64,000 nt of DNA from NCBI RefSeq assembly GCF_030848575.1, contig NZ_JAVDDX010000001.1:62001-126000 (forward strand), read 5' to 3'. This stretch comes from Haloarcula sp. H-GB4. Lineage in GTDB: Archaea; Halobacteriota; Halobacteria; Halobacteriales; Haloarculaceae. The position numbers were made by a program, and so were the translations under genes. Each line of letters opens with the position of its first letter. Positions within the stretch are counted from its first letter, which is position 1. Below, piece after piece: positions 12,238-21,054 of this stretch. The notes beneath the pieces were generated by a model. It was not told the origin of the DNA and made no database searches. It was given only the letters and a program-made list of their open reading frames with translations.

Positions 12238-12262
12238 CCGGTCGCCGACGGTAGGCGACCGG
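12238..12262. terminator. perfect 9-bp hairpin between convergent genes
   Basis: The arms CCGGTCGCC (12238-12246) and GGCGACCGG (12254-12262) pair perfectly around a 7-nt loop. The hairpin lies between the 3' ends of the histidine kinase and the ABC permease, which converge. There is no long T-tract beside it, so termination or transcript-end protection is an inference. Confidence 0.4.
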
Positions 12263-12344
12263 CTTGGTACCCGTTCGACTACTGCCATCGCCGTTCGTTG
12301 TGGCTGCAAAGTTGCCGGAACGAGACTGCCGACAGCGACGACCG

Positions 12345-13349
12345 TTACAGGTCCTTGTTCTCGAAGACGTAGTAGCCGGCCACCAGCGGGACGACCAGCC
12401 ACAGCAAGAGGTAGCCGATAACCGCGACAGTGCTGTACTGGGGCGGCAAAGCGGCGTTGGCACACTCCGCACCAGTCTGTGTTATCTCGAGTGTCCCACC
12501 CAGCATTTCCTCACACGTCACCTGCGGGTTCGACGTCAGGAGAAGCCGGGAGCGGATCGGCGTTCCCTGCAAGACCTCCTGAACGAGCGTGCGGTACGCC
12601 GCGATAGGGCTCAGGAGTGAAACGAACAGTTCGACGTGGAGTTGGGTCACCTGCCCAATGTTTGCGTGGTCCGACAGCAGGTTTCCGAGGCCTGCTCCGA
12701 GGTTCGACCAGAACACCTGCAGGTAGACATAAATCCCGAGTGACGTTGCCATCGCCCGGCGTGCAGTTTTCAGCGCCGCCGAGAGACCGATCGCGAACGC
12801 CGTGAACACGACGCCGTACGCCATCGTGGCGAGCGCGAACAGCAGGAACGACTCCCACGCAATTTCGATTTCCGACGGGAGTATCACTAGTAGCGTCGTC
12901 AGGAGTCCGACTGTGACCGGAATGAGTGTGATCGCACTCCGGCCGACGAACTTGCCGGCGAGCAGTTCACCGCGTGTGTACGGGAGCGAGAGCAGTATCT
13001 TCAGGGAGCCGCGCTCGCTTTCCCGGGCAATTGCAGCGTAGCCGATGACGATGGCGACCGCGGGAAGCAGCGGCGCTGCGATCGGCAGTGCGAACCGGAC
13101 GTAGGCGTCCGTTGTCAGCGACGCGCCAGCCTCAGCGAACTGCTGGCCGATGTTGAAATACAGGCCAAGCAGTGCCGGTAACGCGAAGAGGACGATGAAA
13201 ATGAACGAGAGGACCCAGATCCACGGTGAGCGGACCGTATCGCGGAACTCCTTTTTTGAGATCGGGTACCAGTCGGCGAACTCGGAGTTCTTGATGCTCG
13301 TATCGATGTCCCCGAGGAATCGCTTGAGGGGGTTCTGCTCGGCGCTCAT
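12345..13349 (-). CDS. ABC-2 type exporter permease (NosY-like)
   Basis: A 334-residue membrane permease with six predicted segments, starting at about residue 36 (VLSFIFIVLFALPALLG) and ending near the C terminus (VAVIGYLLLWLVVPLVAGYY). The cytoplasmic loop SERGSLKILLSLPYTRGELL is the signature of NosY / ABC-2 permeases. The stretch between segments five and six holds two Cys (CEEMLGG, ECANAALPP) and probably faces outside. The gene overlaps the upstream ATPase gene by 4 bp, so the two make one exporter; the substrate is unknown. Confidence 0.88.
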   Translation of the reverse strand: MSAEQNPLKRFLGDIDTSIKNSEFADWYPISKKEFRDTVRSPWIWVLSFIFIVLFALPALLGLYFNIGQQFAEAGASLTTDAYVRFALPIAAPLLPAVAIVIGYAAIARESERGSLKILLSLPYTRGELLAGKFVGRSAITLIPVTVGLLTTLLVILPSEIEIAWESFLLFALATMAYGVVFTAFAIGLSAALKTARRAMATSLGIYVYLQVFWSNLGAGLGNLLSDHANIGQVTQLHVELFVSLLSPIAAYRTLVQEVLQGTPIRSRLLLTSNPQVTCEEMLGGTLEITQTGAECANAALPPQYSTVAVIGYLLLWLVVPLVAGYYVFENKDL

Positions 13350-14284
13350 GCGTCGGCCTCCGGGCGGTCCTGTTCTTGCTGTTCGGTGTAGGTGGCGAAC
13401 ACTTCATCGAGCGAGGCCTCTTCAGTCTCGAAGTTGGCGACCGCGCTTCCGCTTTCCTCGACAGCGTTGAGGACGCCCATCTTTGCGTCGCTATCACAGC
13501 CGACGGTGAGCGTTGTTCCATCCGCAGTCACTGTCGAGACCTCGTCGAGCCCCTCAATAGCCGCGACTGCGGCGTCGGTGCCGTCGCCGTCCGCAAGCGT
13601 CACGCGGAGGACGGTGTCACCGGCGGCGGCCTCGCGCAGCCCGGCGACGCTGTCTTTGGCGATAAGACGGCCGTTCTGGAGGATCCCAACCGTGTCACAG
13701 ACGGCCTCGACCTGGCCGAGGATATGGCTGGAGAAGAAGACGGTTGCGCCGCGTTCGTTCTCTTCGCGGATTAGTTCCCGCATCAGGCGGGCGCCGTTCG
13801 GGTCGAGCCCGGTCGTCGGCTCGTCGAGGATGAGGAGGTCGGGCTCGCCGACAAGCGCCATCGCCAGCACGAGGCGCTGCTGCATCCCTTTGGAGTAGCC
13901 GCCGGCCTTGCGGTCGATAGCGTCGGTGATGCCGACCCGTTCGGCTAGTTTGTCGGGGTCTTCGTCGGCGTCTTTCGACTCGATGACAAAGGAGAGGTGC
14001 TGGCGACCGGTGAGCCGGTCGTACACGTCGTAGCCTTCGGGGAGGACTCCAGTGCGGGCACGGATTCGCTTCGGTTCTTCGTGGATGTCGTGGCCGAGCA
14101 CCGTCGCCGACCCGTCGGTCGCGCGGACGAAATCAAGGAGGATGTTGATTGTCGTCGACTTCCCGGCCCCGTTCGGGCCGAGGAAGCCGAAGATTTCGCC
14201 CTCCTCGACGGTGAGGTCGACCCCTTGCAGTGCGGTGACACTCCCGAACTGCTTGGTGACGCCATCCAGTTCTATCGCTGCCAT
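13346..14284 (-). CDS. ABC transporter ATP-binding protein (exporter type)
   Basis: A 312-residue ATPase of the CcmA/NosF/DrrA class. The Walker A motif is GPNGAGKSTT near residues 36-45, the signature is YSKGMQQRLV, and the Walker B is DLLILDEPTTGLDP, followed by the H-loop SSHILGQ. An extra C-terminal domain of about 90 residues follows, as is common for exporters. It is the first gene of a two-gene operon with the overlapping permease. It powers export or membrane remodelling; the cargo cannot be told from sequence. Confidence 0.93.
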   Translation of the reverse strand: MAAIELDGVTKQFGSVTALQGVDLTVEEGEIFGFLGPNGAGKSTTINILLDFVRATDGSATVLGHDIHEEPKRIRARTGVLPEGYDVYDRLTGRQHLSFVIESKDADEDPDKLAERVGITDAIDRKAGGYSKGMQQRLVLAMALVGEPDLLILDEPTTGLDPNGARLMRELIREENERGATVFFSSHILGQVEAVCDTVGILQNGRLIAKDSVAGLREAAAGDTVLRVTLADGDGTDAAVAAIEGLDEVSTVTADGTTLTVGCDSDAKMGVLNAVEESGSAVANFETEEASLDEVFATYTEQQEQDRPEADA

Positions 14285-14379
14285 ACGGCGCGTTTGTGAC
14301 GGCCGCGTGTATAGTCTTTCGTGTTCCAGTTATCAATCAAAAAACTCGATAGACGGGTCGTAGCTGCCGAAACGCTCGC

Positions 14380-14655
14380 TTATACTTCGGCGTCGGGGTC
14401 GTGGCGCTCGGCCATCCGCTTGGCCTCCGTCGCGTACCGCTCCTGTGTGTCCTCGTCGGTGACGGGTTCGAGTCGGTCGGGTTCGACGTCGATGGCCGCT
14501 GTAATCCGCTTGCGCCTGAGCAGGTTCGGCGAGAGCTGCTTGGTCAGATGGCGGTCGCCGTCCGGGGGCGCGTAGATGAGCGTCACCATGCGCTCGTCGC
14601 CGTAACTGGAGCGTTCGACCAGCCAGCACTGGACCGTCTCCTCGTCGTCAGTCAT
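14380..14655 (-). CDS. conserved small hypothetical protein
   Basis: A 91-residue, strongly charged soluble protein (VQCWLVERSSYGDERMVTLI, then a KQLSPNLLRRKRITAAIDV segment and an acidic tail). It reads like one of the single-copy haloarchaeal hypothetical families; I recognise no catalytic motif. It lies alone between the ABC operon and the beta-helix gene. Confidence 0.65.
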   Translation of the reverse strand: MTDDEETVQCWLVERSSYGDERMVTLIYAPPDGDRHLTKQLSPNLLRRKRITAAIDVEPDRLEPVTDEDTQERYATEAKRMAERHDPDAEV

Positions 14656-14711
14656 TGCTATGCCGTTTGCGTGCCGGCGGTTTATATCTTACAACCCCTC
14701 TCGAACCGCCG

Positions 14712-16046
14712 TTACCGGGTCACGTTCAGCCCTTGCTGGATGCCCGCGGTGAACTCCTCGTCGATGTCGATCGCAGTCCCGGCGTTCCGGACCGTATTCG
14801 TCGCGACCACGCCCGCGTCGCCCGACCGGAGTCGGATACCGGCCGCCGAGGCGTCGCTGACCGTGTTGCCCGTGATAGTGAAACTGTACGGTCGCTCTTC
14901 TGTCCGTGTGTCGGTGTTGTCTGCATCTGCTGGGACTGTTCGCGCGAGTATCCCGACCGGACAGTTGTCGACCTGATTGCCCGAGATGGTGATATCGGAC
15001 GACCGGGCTGCGGGGGTCTCGGCTACCTCGTCCCGAAGGTGGGTCTCCTTGTACTCGATTTCGATGCCTGCCTCGCCGCCGGGGTCGGGCGCGAACTCAG
15101 TCAGGTCCCGACAGACGTTCCCGACGATGGTTCCGCGCTGGGCCGGCGAGCAGGCGATGAGGCTGTGGCCGCCGTCGACGGCGACGTTACCGATGACGGC
15201 GAAGTTCGCGACGTTGTACGGGGCGATGTTGTTGAACTTCACGCCGACAACGCGGTTACCGGTGATGACCACGTCGCTGGACTGCCGGAGGTCCCGGTCG
15301 CTGCCGGTCGGTGCGGCTCGGCTGGTGATACCGTACCAGTTCGGATTGACGACCTCGTTGTGCTTGACCGTCACGCCGGTACACCGCGTGAACGACAGCG
15401 CCATCTGGAAGCCGTTTACCGTACGGTTGCGGGCGATGTAGACGCCGTCGCACTGATCGGCCTGAATAGCTTGGTTGTTCAGTTGCGTCCCGTCGGCGTC
15501 GAACTCGATATTGGTGACCGAAGTAGCGTCACCGCGCACGCGAATGAGGTCGTGGCCGGCCGGCAGTGGGTTCGACTGTGATTCAGCCGGCGCGGGATCT
15601 TCAGCCGTCCCCGTCTGCGAGACGACGAAACGGGTCCCCTGCTGTCCGGTCAACGCGGTCTTGTCGCCCATCGTCGCCGGCCCGCCAAAGCGGAAGGTGT
15701 CGGCACTAGCGACAACGGCCCCGCCGCTGTCCGGTACGTTATCGAAGGCATATTGGAATGCCTCATCGGCAGTACCGCCGGTCGAGAACGCGACGCTGCC
15801 GCCGCCATCAAGTACCAGATACTCTGTCCCGTTGTCGTTACCGTTGCTGTTTGGCTGGCCGGCTCCTGTCGTGACAAGGTAGACTGCTCCTGTCCCCGGT
15901 GGTCCAGCTCCCGTCTGTGCCTGTCCGGTGCCACTGAATAGCCCGATACCCGCTGCCGCACCGATACTCGACAGCACGGACCGACGTGACGCCTGCCAGC
16001 CCGACTGTCGTGACCCGGTACCAGCTCCGTTTGTGTCAACAGTCAT
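14712..16046 (-). CDS. Tat-exported parallel beta-helix (NosD-like) protein
   Basis: A 444-residue protein with a twin-arginine signal (R21-R22 in ASRRSVL, hydrophobic stretch to about 38, likely cut after the Gln/Ala-rich GQAQ near 44). The rest contains the repeated NosD/PbH1 pattern of right-handed beta helices, for example VTVKHNEVVN, VVITGNRVVG, ITISGNQVDN and FTITGNTVSD. Such folds bind or cleave polysaccharides, but no catalytic triad can be assigned. It is probably a secreted or surface carbohydrate-related protein. Confidence 0.85.
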   Translation of the reverse strand: MTVDTNGAGTGSRQSGWQASRRSVLSSIGAAAGIGLFSGTGQAQTGAGPPGTGAVYLVTTGAGQPNSNGNDNGTEYLVLDGGGSVAFSTGGTADEAFQYAFDNVPDSGGAVVASADTFRFGGPATMGDKTALTGQQGTRFVVSQTGTAEDPAPAESQSNPLPAGHDLIRVRGDATSVTNIEFDADGTQLNNQAIQADQCDGVYIARNRTVNGFQMALSFTRCTGVTVKHNEVVNPNWYGITSRAAPTGSDRDLRQSSDVVITGNRVVGVKFNNIAPYNVANFAVIGNVAVDGGHSLIACSPAQRGTIVGNVCRDLTEFAPDPGGEAGIEIEYKETHLRDEVAETPAARSSDITISGNQVDNCPVGILARTVPADADNTDTRTEERPYSFTITGNTVSDASAAGIRLRSGDAGVVATNTVRNAGTAIDIDEEFTAGIQQGLNVTR

Positions 16047-16281
16047 CCACGTACAGCTGCCCGGCCACTCGCAATAATCGATTATAATAGCGGTCTGACC
16101 CGTACGTACTCGTTCATACCTGAATTATCAGCCCCAACCGACCCCGACCAGTGAGTCTCCAGAAGCACGTTGTTGGTGGCACCATGGGATTCCGATCTGT
16201 GGAACGCGACGCCAGGGCTCACTTCTCCGCCGCTGACAGCAGATTTATGCCGACAGCGACAGGACGATACGGTAATCCGAC

Positions 16282-19065
16282 GTGGGCTCCGACGACTCGC
16301 CGTTCGACGATGTGTCGGCAGACCGGGACTACCTCCGTGTCCTCCTCACTGCCGTGTGTGTCGTCGCCGTGGTGCTGGCGACGGCGACGCTCCCGATTCT
16401 GGCACCCGGTGGAACACAGAGCCCGATGGAGTCTCTTATTCCGCTCCCGCAGGAGAACCCGCTCGGCTCGGCGGGGGGCACCTCGACCGGCGGCAGCGGC
16501 GGCCAACTCGGCGCGCTGAACCCGGGAAGCCAGACCAGTGTCGGGGGCTCGCTCGATAGTGGCGACAGCGGCGACAGCCCGTACCAGTCACAGGACACGG
16601 ACCCGCATTTTACTGTCACGAGTTCGGAACCGGCGTACTGGCGGACTGGCGCATATGAAACCTACACTGGTACGGGCTGGGACGGGCAAGCGGACCCACA
16701 GGCCTATGAGGGGCCAATTGCGGTTGACGGGATGGCCGACTCGACGGTTGACTACAAGGTGCGACTGGCAAAGTCTGCCACGTCGCTGCCGACCGTCTGG
16801 CGGCCGAAATCGGTGTCCCGTGACGACGTAATGGTCACCGAGTACGGCGCGGTCACGTCCGAGCGACCGCTGCCCGCCGGAACGACCTACAGCGCGACCA
16901 GCGTGACACCCCCCGACGATCCGGCGGTGCTGCGGACGAGTGGCCGCGACTACCCTGAGGCCATCGAATCACGCTACACGGGCGTGCCGGCGTCGACATC
17001 AGCGCAGGTGGGCCCGTTCACCGACCGACTGACTGAGGACAGCGATTCGCCCTACGATACGGCGACAACCATCGAGCAGTGGCTGGAGGCGAACAAGAAC
17101 TACTCGCTGAACGTCAGCCAGCCACCCGAGGACGACGTGGCCTCGGAGTTCATATTCGAGATGGACAAGGGGTACTGCGAGTACTTCGCCACGTCGATGG
17201 TGGTCATGCTCCGGAGTCAGGACATCCCGGCCCGCTACGTCGTCGGCTACTCGACCGGCGAGCAGACCGGCCAGAACCAGTACACTGTTCGCGGAATGAA
17301 TGCCCACGCGTGGGTCGAGGTGTATTTCGAGGGCGTCGGCTGGGTGCAGTTCGACCCCACGCCCGGGCAAGAGCGCCTTGCGTCTGAACAGCAGGCGATG
17401 CAAAACAGTAGTCAGGATTACAGCGCCGCGGAGTCCGGAAGCCCCGATGAGGAGTTCGCCGTCGGGACGCCGACGGACGAGCCACGGACCGAAGTCCCAA
17501 ACGGGACTGGACAGGAGTCAGAGAGCGACGAAACCGAGGGCACTGAAACGGGCGCAGACGGGACCGGTGAGAGCGACGGAACCGGTAATTCGGGCGACGG
17601 ACAGACAGTCTCGCAGCCAGGCGAGTTCGTCATCGAACTCAACCGGACGGCGACGCCGGGCGCGGCGGTGGCTGCGACAGTGACCCGTGACGGCGCACCG
17701 GTGGAGGGCGTGACGGTCTCGTTCAACGGTGAGCCGGTTGGAACGACGGGCCCGGCTGGCACCGTTTCCGGGACGGTTCCCTACGAAGACGAACTGACGA
17801 TTACCATCGATGCAGTCGGCGACGCGGACTCACTCATCGCCCCGTCGGTCCCGCATGACAGTACTCGTGCCTTCGCCGTTATCGGCCCGCAGACCCAGCA
17901 GTTGACGAACGCGAGCTACGAACTGAACACAACCGCGTCGGTGAGTATCACTGGCGAACAGGTCACTGGCGGCGAGGTGACCGTCACTGCGACTGTCGAC
18001 GGCGTCCCGGTTCGGGACGGCGATGTCCTGCTTGATGGCGAACCAATGGGGACAACGGACCGGCAGGGGCGGGCAACAGTCACTCTGCCAAGCGAGCCCG
18101 GTAACGTCTCGATTGCCGTCGAGCGGGACGCTGTCAGCGGTAACACGACTGTGGTTCTTGAACGGCTTTCCGTGGCAACGTCGCCGACGCTCCCGCTGGC
18201 TCTGCCCGTTGCTGGCCAGACGGTGAACGCGACGATGGGCGGGGAGCCGGTCACGAACGCCACAGTTACCGTCGGCGGGGAGCCGACAGCACGGACCGGC
18301 GCGACTGGTCAGGCGATGGTCGGTCTCCCGCTCACGGCGAGTGCCGAAATTTCCGTTTCGAAGTACGGACAGACGGCCACGACGACCGTCAATGGCCTGT
18401 TCGTCAACGCCGCGGGCGTCGTGGTTGCTCTCGGCATCCTCATCGCCGGGGCGGTTGTCGGCGCTCGTCGGCGGAACGTCACGCCAGGGACGATATGGGG
18501 CTGGGTCCGGGCCGCACGCGAACTCGCCGTCAGGGCGCTCGTCGGCGTTGCGGTGGTGGCTGATGACCTGCTGGGCCGTTTCCGAGCGCGACTCGAACTC
18601 ACTGTCACGGCGCTCCGTGACCTGCTTACCGGCCACCGGTCGCCGGCGGCGCTGTTTGACGCGCTTCGAGCGTGGGTCAGTGAACGCCTTGCAGCGGCCG
18701 AAGACGCAGCCGGCGATGCGGTGGCGGCTGTTTCCACGACCAAATCCAACGGAGACGACGGAACGCCTGCGGCTCGCGTCACCATCCGCGAAGCGTGGAC
18801 GCGCTTCCTGACCCACGTCTCGCTCCGGCGGTACTGGACGCGGACGCCCGGCGAAATCGCGACCCACGCCATCGAACGGGACGGCCTCCCGCCGGCCGCG
18901 GTGCGGACGGTCCGGGACGCGTTCCGTGCGGTCGAGTACGGCCAGCGGGACGCACAGGAGCACGTCGCGGCTGTTGAGGACGCGATCCGAACCATCGAGG
19001 CGGCCGCCGGGCAGCAGTCCAGCCCGACAGACGACACTGACGACGCGACGGAGGGGCGGCCCTGA
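16282..19065 (+). CDS. transglutaminase-like membrane protein with Ig-like repeats and DUF4129
   Basis: A 927-residue membrane protein and first gene of a tight operon. A membrane segment (about 18-42) is followed by an extracellular transglutaminase-like core with the full catalytic triad C299 (GYCEYF), H342 (AHAWVE) and D358 (FDPTPG). An acidic Ser/Gly/Glu linker (about 380-440) leads to tandem beta-sandwich repeats with the theme VTVSFNGEPVGTT. A second membrane segment lies near 710-732, and a C-terminal cytoplasmic DUF4129-like region follows. Start GTG 16282. Together with the DUF58 and MoxR genes this resembles bacterial MoxR-transglutaminase loci of unknown substrate. Confidence 0.9.
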   Translation: MGSDDSPFDDVSADRDYLRVLLTAVCVVAVVLATATLPILAPGGTQSPMESLIPLPQENPLGSAGGTSTGGSGGQLGALNPGSQTSVGGSLDSGDSGDSPYQSQDTDPHFTVTSSEPAYWRTGAYETYTGTGWDGQADPQAYEGPIAVDGMADSTVDYKVRLAKSATSLPTVWRPKSVSRDDVMVTEYGAVTSERPLPAGTTYSATSVTPPDDPAVLRTSGRDYPEAIESRYTGVPASTSAQVGPFTDRLTEDSDSPYDTATTIEQWLEANKNYSLNVSQPPEDDVASEFIFEMDKGYCEYFATSMVVMLRSQDIPARYVVGYSTGEQTGQNQYTVRGMNAHAWVEVYFEGVGWVQFDPTPGQERLASEQQAMQNSSQDYSAAESGSPDEEFAVGTPTDEPRTEVPNGTGQESESDETEGTETGADGTGESDGTGNSGDGQTVSQPGEFVIELNRTATPGAAVAATVTRDGAPVEGVTVSFNGEPVGTTGPAGTVSGTVPYEDELTITIDAVGDADSLIAPSVPHDSTRAFAVIGPQTQQLTNASYELNTTASVSITGEQVTGGEVTVTATVDGVPVRDGDVLLDGEPMGTTDRQGRATVTLPSEPGNVSIAVERDAVSGNTTVVLERLSVATSPTLPLALPVAGQTVNATMGGEPVTNATVTVGGEPTARTGATGQAMVGLPLTASAEISVSKYGQTATTTVNGLFVNAAGVVVALGILIAGAVVGARRRNVTPGTIWGWVRAARELAVRALVGVAVVADDLLGRFRARLELTVTALRDLLTGHRSPAALFDALRAWVSERLAAAEDAAGDAVAAVSTTKSNGDDGTPAARVTIREAWTRFLTHVSLRRYWTRTPGEIATHAIERDGLPPAAVRTVRDAFRAVEYGQRDAQEHVAAVEDAIRTIEAAAGQQSSPTDDTDDATEGRP

Positions 19066-19664
19066 TGCGTCTGCGAACGGTCGTTTTCGGAACCGTGGGG
19101 CTGCTGGCGACCGCCGTCGCGGCCTCCCTCGTTTTCGCGCCGACGGCCGCCGGGGATTCGCTGGTCGCTGTGTTCGGTAGTGTTGCTCCGACAACCATCC
19201 TCCTCGCTGGCAGTCTGACCGTTGGACTCTGTGCGGTCCTTGCCGGCTGGCTCGGTGGACTTCTCAGCGGTGGCTCACCGACCGCCTTCGACGTTGCCGT
19301 CGACAGCCCCCCGGAAGACGTGACAGCGACGGAGAGCCGGCTGTTCGCCGCCGACATCGACGCGGCCATCGACGACGCCGTCGCTGGCGACGACGCGGCG
19401 ATGGACACGGTTACCGAGCGACTCACCGCGGCAGCGACCACGGCCTATGCCATTGGAGCCGGCGTCTCGCAGGCGTCCGCCCATCAGGCAGTCCGCGCGG
19501 GGACGTGGACCGACGACGCCGTCGCGGCAGCGATGCTGTCCCCGACGGAGCCCCAGTCGCTGCTGGCTCGACTCCGTCTATGGCTCGACCCGGAGAGCGA
19601 GCGCCGCCGCCGAATCCGCCGGACGGTCGACGCTATCGCACAAGTGTCGGGAGGTGAGCGCTGA
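19065..19664 (+). CDS. haloarchaeal membrane protein of the transglutaminase/DUF58 operon
   Basis: A 199-residue protein with two membrane segments at about 7-23 and 38-66, then a soluble acidic Ala/Asp-rich tail rich in helices. Its ATG shares one base with the preceding stop (TGATG), so translation is coupled. Proteins of this kind sit between the transglutaminase and DUF58 genes in haloarchaea. The function is unknown; it probably anchors or adapts the complex. Confidence 0.8.
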   Translation: MRLRTVVFGTVGLLATAVAASLVFAPTAAGDSLVAVFGSVAPTTILLAGSLTVGLCAVLAGWLGGLLSGGSPTAFDVAVDSPPEDVTATESRLFAADIDAAIDDAVAGDDAAMDTVTERLTAAATTAYAIGAGVSQASAHQAVRAGTWTDDAVAAAMLSPTEPQSLLARLRLWLDPESERRRRIRRTVDAIAQVSGGER

Positions 19665-19666
19665 CG

Positions 19667-21052
19667 ATGCACCGCCGCATGCGGCGCTGGAGTGGCGGCC
19701 TCGCGGCCGCGCTGTTTCTCGTCAGCGTCTCGCTGCTCACTGCCGAGCCGCTGTTACTCGCGGCGACCGCAATTCCGCTCATCTACGTCGCCTACGGCGC
19801 GCTCTCGAGGGTGCCGGCGGGAACTGACTTGCAAGCAGCACGGTCCGTCTCCGACGCACAGCCAACGCCGGGCGAGCCGGTCGCGGTCGAACTCACACTC
19901 ACGAACACCGGCAGCAGTTCGCTGACCGATGTGCGGGTCATCGACGGCGTGCCCGAGGAACTGGCAGTCGTTGAGGGGTCGCCGCGGCTCTGTACGTCGC
20001 TGCGGCCCAACGAGAGCGTGACGCTGTCCTACGCCGTGATGGCAAAGCGCGGGACCTACACGTTCGACGCCGCCGCAGTGCGGGTTCGGACGCTGTCGGC
20101 CAGCGACGAGGTGACTGTCGACCTGCCCGTGGCCGGCGATGGGACGCTGACGTGCTCGAACACCGTCTCAGAGGTGCCGATGGCCGACGCCACGCTCCCG
20201 CGGGCGGGAACGCTCCCGACCGACACCGGCGGAAGCGGGCTTGAGTTCCACTCGACACGGAGCTACCAGCCCGGCGATCCGGTCAACCGCATTGACTGGC
20301 GGCGCTACGCAAAGACCGATGAGCTGACCACCATCGACTACCGGGAGGAACAGGCCGTCAGGACGGTGCTGGTCGTTGACGCCCGGCCGCCGGCCCGCGT
20401 GACACCAGAGCCGGGGTTCCCGACCGGAGCCGAACTGTCGGCCTACGCCGCCGAGCGTCTGTTCGACGCACTCTCCCGGACCAGCGTCGTCGCAAGCGTC
20501 TGTGCCGTCGGATTGGCCGAAGCGGATGTCCCCGGCGGGCTCGGTCCAGACGGCTTGGCGTGGGTCGACGCCTCTGGCGGTCACGCGGACGCCCACGCGA
20601 GACAGATATTCGACAGCGTGGGCCGCGCCGCAGCCCGGCAGTCGGACGCCGATACGGCCGACGACGACGTGTCCGAGAACGATCAACCACAGCCGTCCCA
20701 GAGTGGAGCTACGAGGGTGACGACGGCCGACGGCGGCACCATCGAGGACCCGGCCCTGCTCGCGGTGCTCGCTCGGCTCCCACCGACCGCGCAGGTGGTC
20801 GTGTTCTCGCCGGCCGCCGACGACTGGCCCGTCTCGCTGGTGTCGTCGCTTGCGGTCCGTGAGTACCCGACGACGCTTGTCAGCCCGTCGCTGGCCCGCG
20901 GAGACTCGCTCGGCGCGGCTGTCGCGGGTACCGAACGCACCGCCCGCCTCCAGCGGGCCGAACTGTCCGGCGCGACCGTCATCGACTGGGACCTCGACAG
21001 CCCAATCGACGTGGCCCTTCGTGCCTCACTTGCCGACCTGTTCAGCGTGTAA
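19667..21052 (+). CDS. DUF58 domain protein
   Basis: A 461-residue protein with two N-terminal membrane segments (about 10-45), an extracellular-type beta-sandwich region (VELTLTNTGSSSLTDVRVID), and the DUF58 core FHSTRSYQPGDPVNRIDWRR near 193-212. A von Willebrand-A-like region that includes VLVVDARPPARV follows. DUF58 proteins are regular partners of MoxR ATPases. Two bases separate it from the gene before and two from the gene after, so it belongs to the same transcript. Confidence 0.9.
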   Translation: MHRRMRRWSGGLAAALFLVSVSLLTAEPLLLAATAIPLIYVAYGALSRVPAGTDLQAARSVSDAQPTPGEPVAVELTLTNTGSSSLTDVRVIDGVPEELAVVEGSPRLCTSLRPNESVTLSYAVMAKRGTYTFDAAAVRVRTLSASDEVTVDLPVAGDGTLTCSNTVSEVPMADATLPRAGTLPTDTGGSGLEFHSTRSYQPGDPVNRIDWRRYAKTDELTTIDYREEQAVRTVLVVDARPPARVTPEPGFPTGAELSAYAAERLFDALSRTSVVASVCAVGLAEADVPGGLGPDGLAWVDASGGHADAHARQIFDSVGRAAARQSDADTADDDVSENDQPQPSQSGATRVTTADGGTIEDPALLAVLARLPPTAQVVVFSPAADDWPVSLVSSLAVREYPTTLVSPSLARGDSLGAAVAGTERTARLQRAELSGATVIDWDLDSPIDVALRASLADLFSV

Positions 21053-21054
21053 CA

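Noticed and set aside
14655-15581. 308-codon frame on the plus strand
   Set aside because: It lies entirely opposite the Tat beta-helix gene, whose signal peptide and repeats are clear.
17830-19194. 454-codon frame on the minus strand
   Set aside because: Very Arg/Pro/Ser-rich and opposite the transglutaminase gene; a GC-frame shadow.
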